DNA of 64,000 nucleotides from Streptomyces sp. TN58 (GCF_001941845.1 NZ_CP018870.1:4594001-4658000); one strand, 5' to 3'. Shown: positions 15,964 through 26,192, counted from the stretch's first letter. The notes: generated by a model not told the origin, from the letters alone. Numbers and translations are program-made.

Positions 15964-16995
15964 ATGCCAGGTGCTATCCACGCCGAAGGTCTGGTCAAGG
16001 CCTTCGGCGACGTACGGGCTCTGGACGGCGTCGACCTCGACGTCCCGGAAGGCACCGTCCTGGGCCTGCTCGGTCCGAACGGAGCGGGCAAGACCACGAC
16101 CGTACGCGTCCTGACCACCCTCCTGCGGCCCGACAGCGGCAAGGCCCTCGTCGCCGGCATCGACGTTCTGAAGCACCCCAACGAGGTCCGGCGCGCCATC
16201 GGCCTCTCGGGCCAGTTCGCGGCCGTCGACGAGTACCTGACCGGCCGCGAGAACCTCCAGATGGTCGGCCAGCTCTACCAGATGCGGGCCCGGGCGGCCA
16301 AGGCGCGGGCCGCCGAGCTCCTCGACCGCTTCAACCTCGCCGACGCCGCCGACCGCCCCGCCAAGACGTACTCCGGCGGCATGCGCCGGCGCCTCGACCT
16401 CGCGGCCGCGCTCGTCGTCAGCCCGCCCGTGATGTTCATGGACGAGCCCACCACCGGACTCGACCCCCGCAACCGCCAGCAGCTCTGGGGCATCATCCAG
16501 GAACTGGTCGCCGCGGGCACCACCCTCCTGCTGACCACCCAGTACCTGGAGGAGGCCGACCACCTCGCGGACGACATCTGCGTCGTCGACCACGGCAAGG
16601 TCATCGCCCGCGGCACCTCCGACCAGCTCAAGGCCCGTACCGGCGGCGAGCGCGTCGAGGTCGTCGTCCACGAACGCGGCCACATCGCCACCGCCCGGGA
16701 CGTGCTCGCCGGCTTCGGCAAGGGCGAGACCACGGTCGAGGAACACACCCGCAAGCTGACCGTGCCGGTCTCCGGCGGCGCCAAGCTGCTCGCCGAGGTC
16801 ATCCGCGAACTGGACGGCCGCGGCATCGAGATCGACGACATCGGCCTGCGCCGCCCCACCCTCGACGACGTGTTCATCTCCCTGACCGGCCACGCGGCGG
16901 ACCGGGCGGCGGAGGAGGAGAACAACGGCGACGGCGGTACCGGTACCGCGACCGGTACCGAGGCCAAGGGCCGCAGGAAGGAGACGGCGAAGTGA
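15964..16995 (+). CDS. ABC transporter ATP-binding protein, DrrA-type
   Basis: This 343-residue protein powers an exporter with the next gene. It has Walker A GPNGAGKTTTVRVL (about residues 37-50), the signature YSGGMRRRLDLAAAL (about 136-150), Walker B VMFMDEPTTGLD (about 157-168) and the switch region LLLTTQYLEEADHLAD. The C-terminal domain (about 220-320) has the extended DrrA form, ending RRPTLDDVFISLTGHAA. This subfamily exports drugs such as daunorubicin; the substrate is unknown. GGGGAG at 15951-15956 lies seven bases before ATG 15964, which is preferred to ATG 15949. It overlaps the permease gene by four bases. The 182 bp upstream begin with short GGGGCCTGGGCC repeats. Confidence 0.92.
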   Translation: MPGAIHAEGLVKAFGDVRALDGVDLDVPEGTVLGLLGPNGAGKTTTVRVLTTLLRPDSGKALVAGIDVLKHPNEVRRAIGLSGQFAAVDEYLTGRENLQMVGQLYQMRARAAKARAAELLDRFNLADAADRPAKTYSGGMRRRLDLAAALVVSPPVMFMDEPTTGLDPRNRQQLWGIIQELVAAGTTLLLTTQYLEEADHLADDICVVDHGKVIARGTSDQLKARTGGERVEVVVHERGHIATARDVLAGFGKGETTVEEHTRKLTVPVSGGAKLLAEVIRELDGRGIEIDDIGLRRPTLDDVFISLTGHAADRAAEEENNGDGGTGTATGTEAKGRRKETAK

Positions 16996-17849
16996 CCCTC
17001 ACCACCCCGACACCGGACCTCGCGGCACCGCGCCCGCGCGGCGGCCTGGCCCAGGGCGTCAGCGACTCCCTGGTGATCGCCAAACGGAACCTGATCCGGA
17101 TGTCACGCATCCCCGAGATGATCATCTTCGGTGTGATCCAGCCGGTCATGTTCGTCGTGCTCTTCAGCTACGTCTTCGGCGGCTCCATCAGCGTCGGCGG
17201 CAGCACGTCACCCGCCGCCTACCGCGAGTTCCTGATGGCCGGCATCTTCGCCCAGACCGTCACCTTCGCCACCGCGGGCGCCGGCGCGGGCATCGCCGAC
17301 GACATGCACAAGGGGCTGATCGACCGCTTCCGCTCCCTGCCCATGGCCCGCGGGGCGGTCCTCACCGGCCGCACCCTCGCCGACCTCGTCCAGACCTCGC
17401 TCACCCTCGTCGTCCTGGCCGTCGTGGCCCTGCTCGTCGGCTGGCGCACCCACACCAACCCCGGCGAGGTCCTCGCCGGCTTCGGCCTGCTGCTCCTGCT
17501 CGGCTACGCCTTCTCCTGGATCGGCGCCCTCATCGGCCTGTCGGTGCGCACCCCCGAGGCGGCCACCTCCGGCGGGCTGATCTGGCTCTTCCCGCTGACC
17601 TTCATCTCCAACGCCTTCGTCCCCTCCGAGAACATGCCGCCGTTCCTGCGGACCATCGCGGAGTGGAACCCCTTCAGCGCCACCGTGCAGGCGTGCCGCG
17701 AGCTCTTCGGAAACCTTCCGCCCGGCTATCCGGTCCCGGACGCCTGGCCCATGCAGCACCCGGTCGCGGCGTCCGTCCTGTGGTCGCTGCTGATCATCGT
17801 GGTCTTCCGGACGCTCGCGGTCCGCAAGTACCGCTCGGCGACCGCGTAG
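16992..17849 (+). CDS. ABC-2 type permease, DrrB-type
   Basis: This 285-residue integral membrane protein is the transport channel for the preceding ATPase, with a GTGA overlap that implies coupled translation. It has six predicted membrane segments, including MIIFGVIQPVMFVVLFSYVF, the segment SLTLVVLAVVALLVGW and the C-terminal VLWSLLIIVVFRTLAV. It carries the family features GLIDRFRSLPMARGAVLTGR and NAFVPSENMPPFLRTIAEWN. Together the pair should pump a hydrophobic compound from the cell. A strong hairpin 30 bp after the stop ends the unit. Confidence 0.9.
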   Translation: MTLTTPTPDLAAPRPRGGLAQGVSDSLVIAKRNLIRMSRIPEMIIFGVIQPVMFVVLFSYVFGGSISVGGSTSPAAYREFLMAGIFAQTVTFATAGAGAGIADDMHKGLIDRFRSLPMARGAVLTGRTLADLVQTSLTLVVLAVVALLVGWRTHTNPGEVLAGFGLLLLLGYAFSWIGALIGLSVRTPEAATSGGLIWLFPLTFISNAFVPSENMPPFLRTIAEWNPFSATVQACRELFGNLPPGYPVPDAWPMQHPVAASVLWSLLIIVVFRTLAVRKYRSATA

Positions 17850-17878
17850 GACCCGCAGCGCGTCCGGCCGTACACGCG

Positions 17879-17910
17879 TGATGCCCGGCCGGAGAACCGG
17901 CCGGGCATCA
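17879..17910. terminator. Bidirectional hairpin between the exporter operon and greA
   Basis: TGATGCCCGGCCGG at 17879-17892 pairs perfectly with 17897-17910 around the tetraloop AGAA. It lies between the convergent permease and greA stops. Confidence 0.85.
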
Positions 17911-17941
17911 GCACGTACAGGGTGGATCGGATCGGGGGTGA

Positions 17942-18439
17942 TCAGCCGGTGAAGGGCTTGACGTCCAGGATCTTGACCGAGGCCGTCTTGCCGTTCGGCA
18001 GCTCGTACTCGGCGTCCTCGCCGATCGACTTGCCCATGACACCCGAGCCCAGCGGGGACTGCGGGGAGTACGTCTCGAAGTCGCCGGACGCGTACTCGCG
18101 CGACGCCAGCAGGAACTCCATCGTGTCGTCCTCGTCGCCGTCGAAGGCGATCTTCACCAGGGTGCCCGGAGCCACCACGCCGTCGGACGCGGGCGCCGTG
18201 CCGACCTTGGCGTTCTCCAGGAGCTGCGTGAGCTGGCGGACCCGGAGCTCCTGCTTGCCCTGCTCCTCCTTGGCCGCGTGGTAGCCGCCGTTCTCGCGCA
18301 GGTCGCCCTCCTCGCGGGCGGCTGCGATCTTCGCGGCGATCTCCGTGCGGGCGGGACCAGAGAGGTAGTCCAGCTCCGCCTTCAGCTGGTCGTACGCCGC
18401 CTGGGTCAGCCAGGTGACGCTCTCGCTCGTCTGGGTCAC
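17942..18439 (-). CDS. greA: Transcription elongation factor GreA
   Basis: This 165-residue protein enters the RNA polymerase secondary channel and stimulates cleavage of backtracked RNA. The N-terminal coiled coil (WLTQAAYDQLKAELDYLSGP to NGGYHAAKEEQGKQELRVRQ) includes the acidic tip residues in ALREEGDLRENGGYH-type sequence, here AAAREEGDLREN. The C-terminal FKBP-like domain contains SPLGSGVMGKSIGEDAEYEL. Length is usual for the family. It appears monocistronic; the 213-bp gap before it (18440-18652) has no other gene. Confidence 0.95.
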   Translation of the reverse strand: MTQTSESVTWLTQAAYDQLKAELDYLSGPARTEIAAKIAAAREEGDLRENGGYHAAKEEQGKQELRVRQLTQLLENAKVGTAPASDGVVAPGTLVKIAFDGDEDDTMEFLLASREYASGDFETYSPQSPLGSGVMGKSIGEDAEYELPNGKTASVKILDVKPFTG

Positions 18440-18652
18440 GGGTGCTCCTCGTCGGTACAGGGGACTACACGCCCGCCAGCGGCGGGCGAAACCACGAGCC
18501 TAACAATTCGGGAAGAAAAGGGGGAGGACCCCCACAGGGCCATTGCCCCGCCGACCACGCTCCCAAGCCCCGTCGCGGAAGCCCGGCAGAGGTGTGCGGT
18601 GGGATTCCCGGTCGGCGTGCCCCGACCGGCGTGCCCCGATCGGCGGAACGCC

Positions 18653-19066
18653 TCAGCCGGCGGAGGCCGCGGGCTGGCAGCCGACCAGCTCGACCGTGGT
18701 GGCCCGGCCGGTCGTCCGCAGCGAGACGACCTCGTCGACGCGCGACGAGGACTCGGCGAAGGTGAAGTCGCCGCGGCCCACCTCGGCGTGCTGCTCGTCC
18801 TGCGAGACCATGGTGCACACGCCGGTGACCGACGCGTCCTTGCGGACCTCCAGGTGCACCTTCACCTCGGTGTCCGACACCACCTGGAACTTGATCACCT
18901 CGGCGCTCACGCTCTGCGCCGAGACGTAGCCCCAGCCGATCCAGCCGATCACGCCCAGCAGCACGGCGCCCAGCGCCGCCCCGACGATCTTGAGCCTGCG
19001 GTCCGTACGCTCGTCCGCCGACCGGCCGTACCGGCCCTCGGGCAGTCCCTCACGCACCGCACTCAT
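18653..19066 (-). CDS. DUF4307 membrane protein
   Basis: This 137-residue protein has a basic cytosolic N-terminus (EGRYGRSADERTDRRLK), one membrane helix (IVGAALGAVLLGVIGWIGWGYV, about residues 27-48) and an outside beta-rich domain with two cysteines (VCTMVSQ and VELVGCQPA) that could pair. The pattern matches the actinobacterial DUF4307 family, whose role is not known. GAGAGGA precedes the ATG at 19066. It is divergent from the mycothiol amidase gene, a pairing I recall as conserved in streptomycetes. Confidence 0.82.
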   Translation of the reverse strand: MSAVREGLPEGRYGRSADERTDRRLKIVGAALGAVLLGVIGWIGWGYVSAQSVSAEVIKFQVVSDTEVKVHLEVRKDASVTGVCTMVSQDEQHAEVGRGDFTFAESSSRVDEVVSLRTTGRATTVELVGCQPAASAG

Positions 19067-19182
19067 GATCTTTTCCTCTCGCTGGGGAGGGATGGGCCAC
19101 CGTGTCACCCCTGGAATTTTCCGTCCCCCAGTTCGGTCACTATAGAAGCCGAGTGTCGCGCCGAACCGCAGAGGATCCTGTT

Positions 19183-20064
19183 TTGACCGAGCAGCTTCGA
19201 CTGATGGCCGTCCACGCCCACCCCGACGACGAGTCGAGCAAGGGCGCGGCCACCATGGCCAAGTACGTGTCCGAGGGGGTCCCCGTGATGGTCGTCACCT
19301 GCACGGGCGGCGAGCGGGGCTCCGTACTGAACCCCAAGCTCCAAGGCGACAAGTACATCGAGGAGAACATCCACGAGGTCCGCGCCAAGGAGATGGAGGA
19401 AGCCCGCCAGATCCTCGGCGTCCGGCAGGAATGGCTCGGCTACGTCGACTCCGGCCTCCCCGAGGGCGACCCGCTGCCCCCGCTCCCCGACGGCTGCTTC
19501 GCCCTCGCGGACGTCGACGAGGCCGCCGGCGAGCTCGTGAAGAAGATCCGCGCGTTCAAGCCGCAGGTCATCACCACGTACGACGAGAACGGCGGCTACC
19601 CGCACCCCGACCACATCATGACCCACAAGATCTCGATGGTGGCCTTCGACGGCGCGGCCGACACCGAGAAGTACCCCGAGGCCGAGTACGGCGCCCCGTA
19701 CCAGCCGCAGAAGCTCTACTACAACCAGGGCTTCAACAAGCCGCGCACCATCGCCCTGCACGAGGCGATGCTCGCGCGCGGCCTGGAATCCCCCTACGGC
19801 GAGTGGCTGGAGCGGTGGAAGGAGTTCGAGCGCAAGGAGCGGACCCTGACCACCCACGTCCCCTGCGCGGACTACTTCGAGATCCGTGACAAGGCGCTCA
19901 TCGCGCACGCCACGCAGATCGACCCGGACGGCGGCTGGTTCCGCGTCCCCATGGAGGTCCAGAAGGAGGTCTGGCCCACCGAGGAGTACGAGCTCGCGAA
20001 GTCGCTCGTCGACACCTCCCTCCCCGAGTCCGACCTCTTCGCCGGCATCCGGGAGAATGCCTAG
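19183..20064 (+). CDS. mca: Mycothiol S-conjugate amidase
   Basis: This 293-residue zinc hydrolase cleaves mycothiol S-conjugates into a mercapturic acid, which is exported, and GlcN-Ins, which is recycled; it is the detoxification enzyme of mycothiol-using actinobacteria. The zinc motif AVHAHPDDESS is at residues 9-19, and YPHPDHIM supplies the third ligand near 139-146. CTGGERGSVLNPK is the family block separating Mca from general PIG-L proteins. The reading is open from 19102, but AGAGGA at 19170-19175 and the family N-terminus MTEQLRLMAVHAHP point to TTG 19183. It is followed three bases later by a small membrane protein gene. Confidence 0.94.
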   Translation: MTEQLRLMAVHAHPDDESSKGAATMAKYVSEGVPVMVVTCTGGERGSVLNPKLQGDKYIEENIHEVRAKEMEEARQILGVRQEWLGYVDSGLPEGDPLPPLPDGCFALADVDEAAGELVKKIRAFKPQVITTYDENGGYPHPDHIMTHKISMVAFDGAADTEKYPEAEYGAPYQPQKLYYNQGFNKPRTIALHEAMLARGLESPYGEWLERWKEFERKERTLTTHVPCADYFEIRDKALIAHATQIDPDGGWFRVPMEVQKEVWPTEEYELAKSLVDTSLPESDLFAGIRENA

Positions 20065-20066
20065 CC

Positions 20067-20288
20067 ATGAGCGCTACACAGGCAGCACTGACCCAGCTCC
20101 TCCCCCTGGCGGGTGACACCTTCGACAAGAACAAGGTGACCCCCGGCATCCTGGGCTTCCTCGTGTTCGCGGCCCTCGCGGTCGGCGTGTGGGCCCTGAT
20201 GAAGTCCATGAACCGCCACATGGGCCGTGTGGACTTCGAAGAATCCCCGGACCCGACCCAGCCCCCCACCCCCAAGCCCACCACCTAG
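20067..20288 (+). CDS. Small single-pass membrane protein downstream of mca
   Basis: This 73-residue protein has a short N-terminal outside part, one membrane helix (ILGFLVFAALAVGVWALM, about residues 28-45) and a cytosolic tail ending in a proline-rich stretch (PDPTQPPTPKPTT). It starts two bases after the mca stop, so the two genes are surely cotranscribed. No catalytic motif is present; the function is unknown. The position suggests a role linked to mycothiol conjugate handling, which is inference. Confidence 0.75.
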   Translation: MSATQAALTQLLPLAGDTFDKNKVTPGILGFLVFAALAVGVWALMKSMNRHMGRVDFEESPDPTQPPTPKPTT

Positions 20289-21248
20289 CCCCCGCCCCAC
20301 CGACGCCCCCGGCGTCCCACCGGGGCCTGCGGCCGCGCCACCCGGCCCGCCGGGCCTGCGGCCGGCCTGGCGTCCGTGCTGCCTGGGCATGCGCCCCCCT
20401 CCGGTGTCCCACGGTGCCGCGGCTGGGCCGCCCCGGGCCGCCCCAGGCCTGCGTCCACGCTGCCTGAGCGTGCGCCTCCGGCGTCCGTGCTGCCTGGGCA
20501 TGCGCCCCTGGCCGCCGTTGTCCCACGGAGCCGCGGCTGGGCCGCCCCGGGCCGCCGGTACCCCCGGCGTCCCGCCGGGCCTGCGGCTGCGCCCGCCGTG
20601 GCCCGTGGCCGCGCTGCCCGGGCCTGCGTCCACGCTGCCTGGGGTCCGCGGCTGTGCTGCCCGACTGCGGTCCTACCTGCTGGGTACGCGGCCGTGCCAT
20701 GTGCACGTTTTTGCCGGCTGATGCCGTAGGCCTGCGGGCCCCGCGCGGGGGCCTGCGCCCACGCCGCCCGCCCGGCCCGGCGGCGTGCCGCCCACACTGC
20801 CGGTGCCGCGGTCCGAACGACCGTTCCGCCTCGCTCCACGCACGGCTACCGCACGCTGGGTTGCGAGCCGCCCGCCAACGGGACCCGCGGCTGTGCTGCC
20901 CCGCTGGGGCTGTCGCCGACGGGGGCCCGCCGCCTGTGTCGTGGTGCCGGTGCACGGCTGTGCTGGGTGGCGCCGCGCGGGCTGCCGGGCTCGCGGGCGC
21001 CGTGACCCGACCTGCGCCCACGCCGCCGTCTGGGCCACAGATGCCGCCCGCCGGGCACGTAGCGGTCCCGCCCGGCTCTGCGGGCCGCGACCGGACCGGC
21101 CCGCCGCGGGCGGCAACCGGGCCCCGGCTCTGCCGCGGACGGAACCGGCCCCCGCCGACGCCGCCCTGCGGGCCGCCACCGGGCCGGCCCGCCGCAGGCG
21201 GCAGCCTGACCTCCGGCCCGGCCGTCCGCAGGGCCGCCGCGGGGGCCG
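20289..21248. other. Low-complexity G+C-rich intergenic region
   Basis: I see no gene in these 960 bp. The DNA consists of degenerate repeated segments: CCGCGGCTGGGCCGCCCCGG occurs at about 20418 and 20530, CTGCCTGGGCATGCGCCCC at about 20380 and 20490, and CGTCCACGCTGCCTG at 20453 and 20626. A second half (20750-21240) is rich in CGGGCC and GCCGC words. Open frames on both strands are long but of strongly biased composition (Arg/Pro/Gly/Ala) with no initiation signals. Confidence 0.7.
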
Positions 21249-24200
21249 TCATGACCGCGGCACGCCCATGACCTCCCGCGCATGAAGGTCCGGCACCAGG
21301 CCCAGCCGCCACGCCTGCCAGCCCTCCGCCGGATCCACACCCCTGCCCAGGATCACCCCGTACGTCTCCAGACAGTCCACCAGCCGACCGTCACGCGCCG
21401 GATGCGGCGCCTCCACGAGCCGCGCCAGCTCCGCCCGCGCCTCCTCCGGCACCCCCGGCCCCGCCAGCCCCACGTACGGCAGCAGCGTGCACCGCAGGAA
21501 CCGCGCCCAGTCCTCCCCGCGCCGGTCGCCGTACGAGATGAACAGCCGCACCGCCTCCTCGCACAGCCCCAGCGCCTGCGACAGCCGCCCGTTGCCCGCG
21601 TCGACCACCGCCAGCTCCAGACACGTCCACGCCTCACCGTGCGCCAGACCGATCCGCTGGAAATCCGCCCGCGCGTCCACCAGCAGCTGCCGGGCGAAAC
21701 CCGAGTTCTTCAGGTTCCCCGTCTGCGCCGCCCGCTGGTCCCGCGTCACCCGCCCCGAATGATGCCGGGCGTGCGCCAGCCCGTACACGTCCCGCATCCG
21801 CGAGAACATCGTCCGCGCCCGCTCCAGCTCCCGCACCGCCCGGTCCCGCTCCCCGCCCACCTCCAACGCCTGCCCCAGGTAGTACTGCGTCCACGCCTCA
21901 CCGCGCGCGTCCTCCGCCTCCCGATGCCGCGACAGCGCCTCCCGCAGCCGCTCCACCGCCGCCCCCGGATCCCCGTCCACCACCCGCGCCCGGCCCAACT
22001 GCGTCAGCGCCCACGCCTCACCCCGCTCGTCCCGCGTCCGCCCGTACAGCTGCAGCGCAAGATCCAGCTCCTTCTCCGCCTGCCCCACCTCACCGAACCG
22101 CAGATACACCTGCCCCAGCTGGAAATGCGCCCACGCCTCCCCGTGCACGCTCTCGCTCTCCCGATGCAGCGCCAGCGAGGTCTCCAGCAGCCGCGCCGCC
22201 TCCGCCAGGTGCGCCAGATCCCGCTCCACCGCCGCCAGCGCGTGCAGACCCCACGCCCGGTCACCCGCCAGCTCCGCCGGCTCCTGCAACACCAGCGCCT
22301 CCCGGATCCGCACCGCGGCCTCCGGCAGATTCCCCTGGTGGTGCAGCGTGATCCCCAGCGAGACCAGCGCCATCGCCGCCCCCGCCTCCTGATGGGCCTC
22401 CATGTACTGGTCCACCACCGACGTCAGCGTCGTACGCGCCCTGTCCAGCTCACCCAACTGCCGCGCAGCGATACCCGTACGCCACCGCACCGACCGCACC
22501 AGCCGCCCCTGCGAACCCGCCTGACCCTGTCGGCCCGCCGCCACCGCCTGCGTCAACTCGTCGATCTCACCCAGCCGGTACAGGTCCCCGCGCAGCAGAC
22601 AGAAATCGCACAAGGCCCCCAACAGGTCCAGCACCGCCTGCTGGTCCACCCCCTCCGAATGCCGCAGCGCCGCCGTGATGAAGCTCGACTCGTCATCCAG
22701 CCACCGCAGCGCCGCGTCCAGCGAGACGAAACCGTGCCCCCCGAACTGGTTCGCCCGCGTCGACATCTTCCCGTCGACCATCCGGATCACCGCATCCGCC
22801 AGCTGCGCGTAGTCGCGGATCAGCCGCTCGTGCGCCGCCACGGCCTCCGCCCGGTCCTCGTCCGCCGCCAGCCGCGCCGCCGCGTACGCCCGCACCACGT
22901 CGTGCATCCGGAACCGCTGACCCCGAACCCGCTCGATCAGACCGGCCTCCCACAGCTCCTCCAACGTACGCAGCGCCACCTGCTCCGACACGCCGGCCAG
23001 CGCGGCCGCCGCCGAACCCCCCAGCGAAGCCCGCCCCGCCAACGGCAACCGCCGCAACAGCAACCGGGCCGGCTCGGCCAACCGGGCATCGGCCGCCCGC
23101 AGCGCAGCCTCCACCGGATGCACCCCGCCACCGCCGGACCCGTCCCCCGCGGGAGCGGCAACACCGCCACCCACCAGCGGAGCCAGCATCCGCAACGCGA
23201 GTGGCAGCCCACCGCCCAGCTCCACCACCGAAGCCACACCCACCGCGGCCCCCTCGGCCGCAGCTCCCCCGGCCGCCGCCGCCTCCGGCGCCACAGCCCT
23301 CACCAGCTCCGCCGCCTCATCCCCGGCCAACCGCCCCACCGGCAGCTGATGCACCCACGCCGCCACGTCCCCCGGCAACTCCAACGGCTCCCGCGCCGTC
23401 ACCAGCACCAGACTCTCCGAACGCTCCGGCACCAGCACCCGCACCTGCGCCGCATCCACCGCGTCATCCAGCAGCACCGTCACCGGCAACCCCCGCAGAT
23501 GCTGGTGGTACAGCTCACCCAACCGCCGCACCTGCTGCTCCGCGGACGCCCCCTCCCGGAACAGCAACTGCTCACGCGGCGCACCCAGCCGGTTCATCAG
23601 GTGCAGCAGCGCCTCCCGCGTCGACAACGGCGCCTCACCGGCCTCACCCGCGTCACCTGCCTCACCCACCTCACGACCGGGGGAACCACCCCGCATGTCC
23701 ACCACACACGCACCCCGGAACTGATCCCGCAGCGCATGCGCCGCCCGCAACGCCAGCGCCGTCCGCCCCACCCCCGGCTCCCCGTGCAACACCACCACCA
23801 CCGGACGGGTCTCCGTACTCGCCCGCGCCGCCTGCACCCACTGCGCGATCCGCGTCAACTCCGACCGGCGCCCCACGAAACGCCCCGCCACATCAGGCAG
23901 CTGCCCGAAAGACTGCTCCAGCGCGCTGCGCCGCCGCGCCTCCGCACTCCGATCCACCCCCCGCAACCCCCCAGGCGCCCGCACCGGCGACACCGCCACC
24001 GGCCGCGGCACCCGCGCGGCCACCGCCACCGCCCGCTGCTGCTCCAGGAACGGACGTATCCCCCGCACCTCCAACGCCGACAACCACTGCAACCTCAGCT
24101 GTTCCGCCCCACCGGGCCGGCCCAGCTCCCCCGCCCGGCGATTCGCGGCCGGCACGTGCGACGCCGTCACCCTCACCACCGTCGCCACAGCCCCCGCGAT

Positions 24201-24575
24201 CCCCACCACCGCGCCCGCCGTCAACGCCGTACCCGCCGCCACACCCAGCGACAGATCCGCCCCCACGGCCGCCGCCGCCGCGACCGCCGTCACCAGCACC
24301 GCCGTCGACGTGTCACCCCGCCGGAACGCCTCACCCAGCGACTGCTCCCCGGCCGCCGCCTCGTCCAACGCCCGTACATACGCCTCGTACTCGGGCGCCG
24401 CACTCGCGGCGAGCGCGTCCAGAGCCTCCCGGCCGCGAGACAGCAGCACCGCCCCGTCCACCGGCGGGACCCCCGCCCCGCCCGCGGCATCCGCCGAGCC
24501 CACCCCCCGCCGGACCGCCTCGTCCACAGCCCGCTCCAACAGGCGCTCGGCCTCACCGCGATGGCTGTCCCGCAT
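21249..24575 (-). CDS. STAND (NB-ARC) ATPase with hydrophobic N-terminal segment and TPRs
   Basis: This 1108-residue protein is built like a signal-transduction ATPase. Residues 91-135 are a long hydrophobic region, probably two membrane helices ([33 protein letters not shown]). A linker leads to FVGRRSEL (233-240) and an NB-ARC module: P-loop [12 protein letters not shown] (264-275), Walker [10 protein letters not shown] (364-372), GLPLA (456-460) and MHD in [12 protein letters not shown] (554-565). About nine tetratricopeptide-like repeats follow (about 680-1000; [40 protein letters not shown]). Such proteins sense a ligand through the repeats, oligomerise and fire an N-terminal effector. 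ATG 24575 follows GAGGGGG with good spacing. A defence or regulatory role is inference. Confidence 0.85.
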   Translation of the reverse strand: MRDSHRGEAERLLERAVDEAVRRGVGSADAAGGAGVPPVDGAVLLSRGREALDALAASAAPEYEAYVRALDEAAAGEQSLGEAFRRGDTSTAVLVTAVAAAAAVGADLSLGVAAGTALTAGAVVGIAGAVATVVRVTASHVPAANRRAGELGRPGGAEQLRLQWLSALEVRGIRPFLEQQRAVAVAARVPRPVAVSPVRAPGGLRGVDRSAEARRRSALEQSFGQLPDVAGRFVGRRSELTRIAQWVQAARASTETRPVVVVLHGEPGVGRTALALRAAHALRDQFRGACVVDMRGGSPGREVGEAGDAGEAGEAPLSTREALLHLMNRLGAPREQLLFREGASAEQQVRRLGELYHQHLRGLPVTVLLDDAVDAAQVRVLVPERSESLVLVTAREPLELPGDVAAWVHQLPVGRLAGDEAAELVRAVAPEAAAAGGAAAEGAAVGVASVVELGGGLPLALRMLAPLVGGGVAAPAGDGSGGGGVHPVEAALRAADARLAEPARLLLRRLPLAGRASLGGSAAAALAGVSEQVALRTLEELWEAGLIERVRGQRFRMHDVVRAYAAARLAADEDRAEAVAAHERLIRDYAQLADAVIRMVDGKMSTRANQFGGHGFVSLDAALRWLDDESSFITAALRHSEGVDQQAVLDLLGALCDFCLLRGDLYRLGEIDELTQAVAAGRQGQAGSQGRLVRSVRWRTGIAARQLGELDRARTTLTSVVDQYMEAHQEAGAAMALVSLGITLHHQGNLPEAAVRIREALVLQEPAELAGDRAWGLHALAAVERDLAHLAEAARLLETSLALHRESESVHGEAWAHFQLGQVYLRFGEVGQAEKELDLALQLYGRTRDERGEAWALTQLGRARVVDGDPGAAVERLREALSRHREAEDARGEAWTQYYLGQALEVGGERDRAVRELERARTMFSRMRDVYGLAHARHHSGRVTRDQRAAQTGNLKNSGFARQLLVDARADFQRIGLAHGEAWTCLELAVVDAGNGRLSQALGLCEEAVRLFISYGDRRGEDWARFLRCTLLPYVGLAGPGVPEEARAELARLVEAPHPARDGRLVDCLETYGVILGRGVDPAEGWQAWRLGLVPDLHAREVMGVPRS

Positions 24576-24786
24576 CGGCATCCCCCTCAGAGAGCTCCGG
24601 CAACGAGCCACAAGTGTCCTGCGGGACAACGCCGTTCGCGAGTGCATCTGAGCTTCTTCAGAGGGAAGCGGTCATCGCCAACTCCCGCGGAGCGAAGTGT
24701 CGATGGCGCCATCGGGGACCTCCTCACGGACCGTCACGCCGAGCTGAAGGGCCTGGCACCCCTGCTCGGGGCGTAACCCCGTGTGT

Positions 24787-24808
24787 TGTTCGCGAGTTGT
24801 AGCGAACA
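24787..24808. promoter_or_regulatory. Inverted repeat upstream of the serine recombinase
   Basis: TGTTCGC at 24787-24793 and GCGAACA at 24802-24808 form a 7-bp inverted repeat with an 8-base spacer, 29 bp before the recombinase ATG. It could be an autoregulatory operator or part of a recombination site. Confidence 0.35.
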
Positions 24809-24837
24809 TCGCACCAACTCTCGACGGAGAACGCTCC

Positions 24838-26145
24838 ATGGCCCAGATACCGGTCGCCTCGTATGCCCGAACCTCACAGGACACCCCCCAGCGCGATGCC
24901 CGCGGCGTCCGCCACCAGCACCGCATCAACGAACGCACGGCCCGCGAGCACGGCTGCGTCGTCGTCGCCACCTACACCGACAACGCGCGCAACGCGACCA
25001 AGGACGACCGTGAACGCCCGGCCTTCGACCACCTCCTCGCCGACCTCCACCGGGGTCACGCCTTCGCGGCCGGTCCGCTGCAGGGTGTCGTAGCCGTCGC
25101 GGATGACCGCCTCTACCGCAGGCCCGAGGACTTCATTCGTTTCATGGCGGCGCTCACCTCGGCGCCGGGACGTGTCTACGTTGCCCGGGACGGCCTGCGT
25201 GATCCGTACACCAAGGCCGGCCTGCTCCAAGGGGCCGCATGCCTTCAAGGAGCGGTGAGCGAGGGCGAGATGCGCAGCCGCCGGGTCCAGGACTGGCACT
25301 GGTCACGGGCCATGGACGGGCTGCCGCACAGCGGCCCCCGCCCCTTCGGCTGGCTTGCGGACCGCCGGACGCTGCACCCGGTGGAGTCGGCACTCGTCCG
25401 CAAGGCGATCGAGGACCGTGTCGGCGGCGCCTCCATGGGACAGGTGGCACGCGAGTGGGAGGCGCTGGGGATCACGGGAACGCGTGGCGGCCGTCCCAAC
25501 GCGATGACCGCCACGCAGATCATCACGGCGCCGAGGGTCTGCGGCTTCCGCGCCAACCGGGGAGAACTGCTGATCGATCCCGAGACGGGAACTCCGCTGG
25601 TCGGGATGTGGGAGGCCATCGTCACGCCCGAACAGTGGACGGAGGTCTGTGCGACCTTCTCGGCCGGAAGCCTCTACACGCACCGGGGCTCGCTCAGTCC
25701 GCGCCTCACCGAAGGGAAGGCCGGGCCGAAGTATCTCGCTGCGGGATTCGTGCGCTGCGGGGCACCGCTCGGGGGCGGCGCCACGTGCGGTCAGCTCATG
25801 GGCGGCCGCAAAGTCGCCAGCCGGAAGAGTCCCTACAACTACATCTGCGCCTCGGGCCGCGGCTGCGGGCGATGCGCCATCAGCGGTCCGCTCGTGGAGG
25901 ACGCCATCGACAAGCTGCTGTTTCCCGCCGACGAGCAGGGCCGGGTCCGGCTGCCCACGTCGATGAGGCTGCGATGGCAGACGGGTGAGATGGGTTTCGA
26001 GGAGAAGCGGAAGGTGATCGCCTCGGTCTTCGCCCACTTCGTGATCAGACCGGGCCGCAAGGGCTGCGGCACCTGGGACCATTCCCGTGTGGTCCCGACC
26101 TGGAAGTGGGCGGACCGTCTGATGTCCGCCGAACCGGCGGGCTGA
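24838..26145 (+). CDS. Large-serine-recombinase-family integrase, shortened form
   Basis: This 435-residue protein has the three usual parts of large serine recombinases. The resolvase-like catalytic domain has the nucleophile Ser 13 in ASYARTSQD. The recombinase domain runs about 160-260 ([40 protein letters not shown]). The zinc ribbon is built on [13 protein letters not shown] and [12 protein letters not shown]. After the ribbon only about 70 residues remain ([16 protein letters not shown]...[20 protein letters not shown]). The coiled-coil insertion of phage integrases, which controls integration direction, is largely missing. GGAGA at 24826-24830 precedes ATG 24838. No phage genes or excisionase accompany it. 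Confidence 0.85.
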   Translation: MAQIPVASYARTSQDTPQRDARGVRHQHRINERTAREHGCVVVATYTDNARNATKDDRERPAFDHLLADLHRGHAFAAGPLQGVVAVADDRLYRRPEDFIRFMAALTSAPGRVYVARDGLRDPYTKAGLLQGAACLQGAVSEGEMRSRRVQDWHWSRAMDGLPHSGPRPFGWLADRRTLHPVESALVRKAIEDRVGGASMGQVAREWEALGITGTRGGRPNAMTATQIITAPRVCGFRANRGELLIDPETGTPLVGMWEAIVTPEQWTEVCATFSAGSLYTHRGSLSPRLTEGKAGPKYLAAGFVRCGAPLGGGATCGQLMGGRKVASRKSPYNYICASGRGCGRCAISGPLVEDAIDKLLFPADEQGRVRLPTSMRLRWQTGEMGFEEKRKVIASVFAHFVIRPGRKGCGTWDHSRVVPTWKWADRLMSAEPAG

Positions 26146-26192
26146 TGGCCAGGTCACCGGTCGTAAAGCGGATGGTGCGGCAGGATGGGGCC

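Noticed and set aside
21282..24776. 1164-codon frame on the plus strand opposite the STAND gene
   Set aside because: It is rich in His/Pro/Arg/Gln with no domains and is exactly antisense to a gene with intact NB-ARC and TPR motifs.
21249..26145. Prophage or integrative plasmid
   Set aside because: Apart from one recombinase, no structural, replication or excision genes are seen, and no flanking direct repeat was found by eye.
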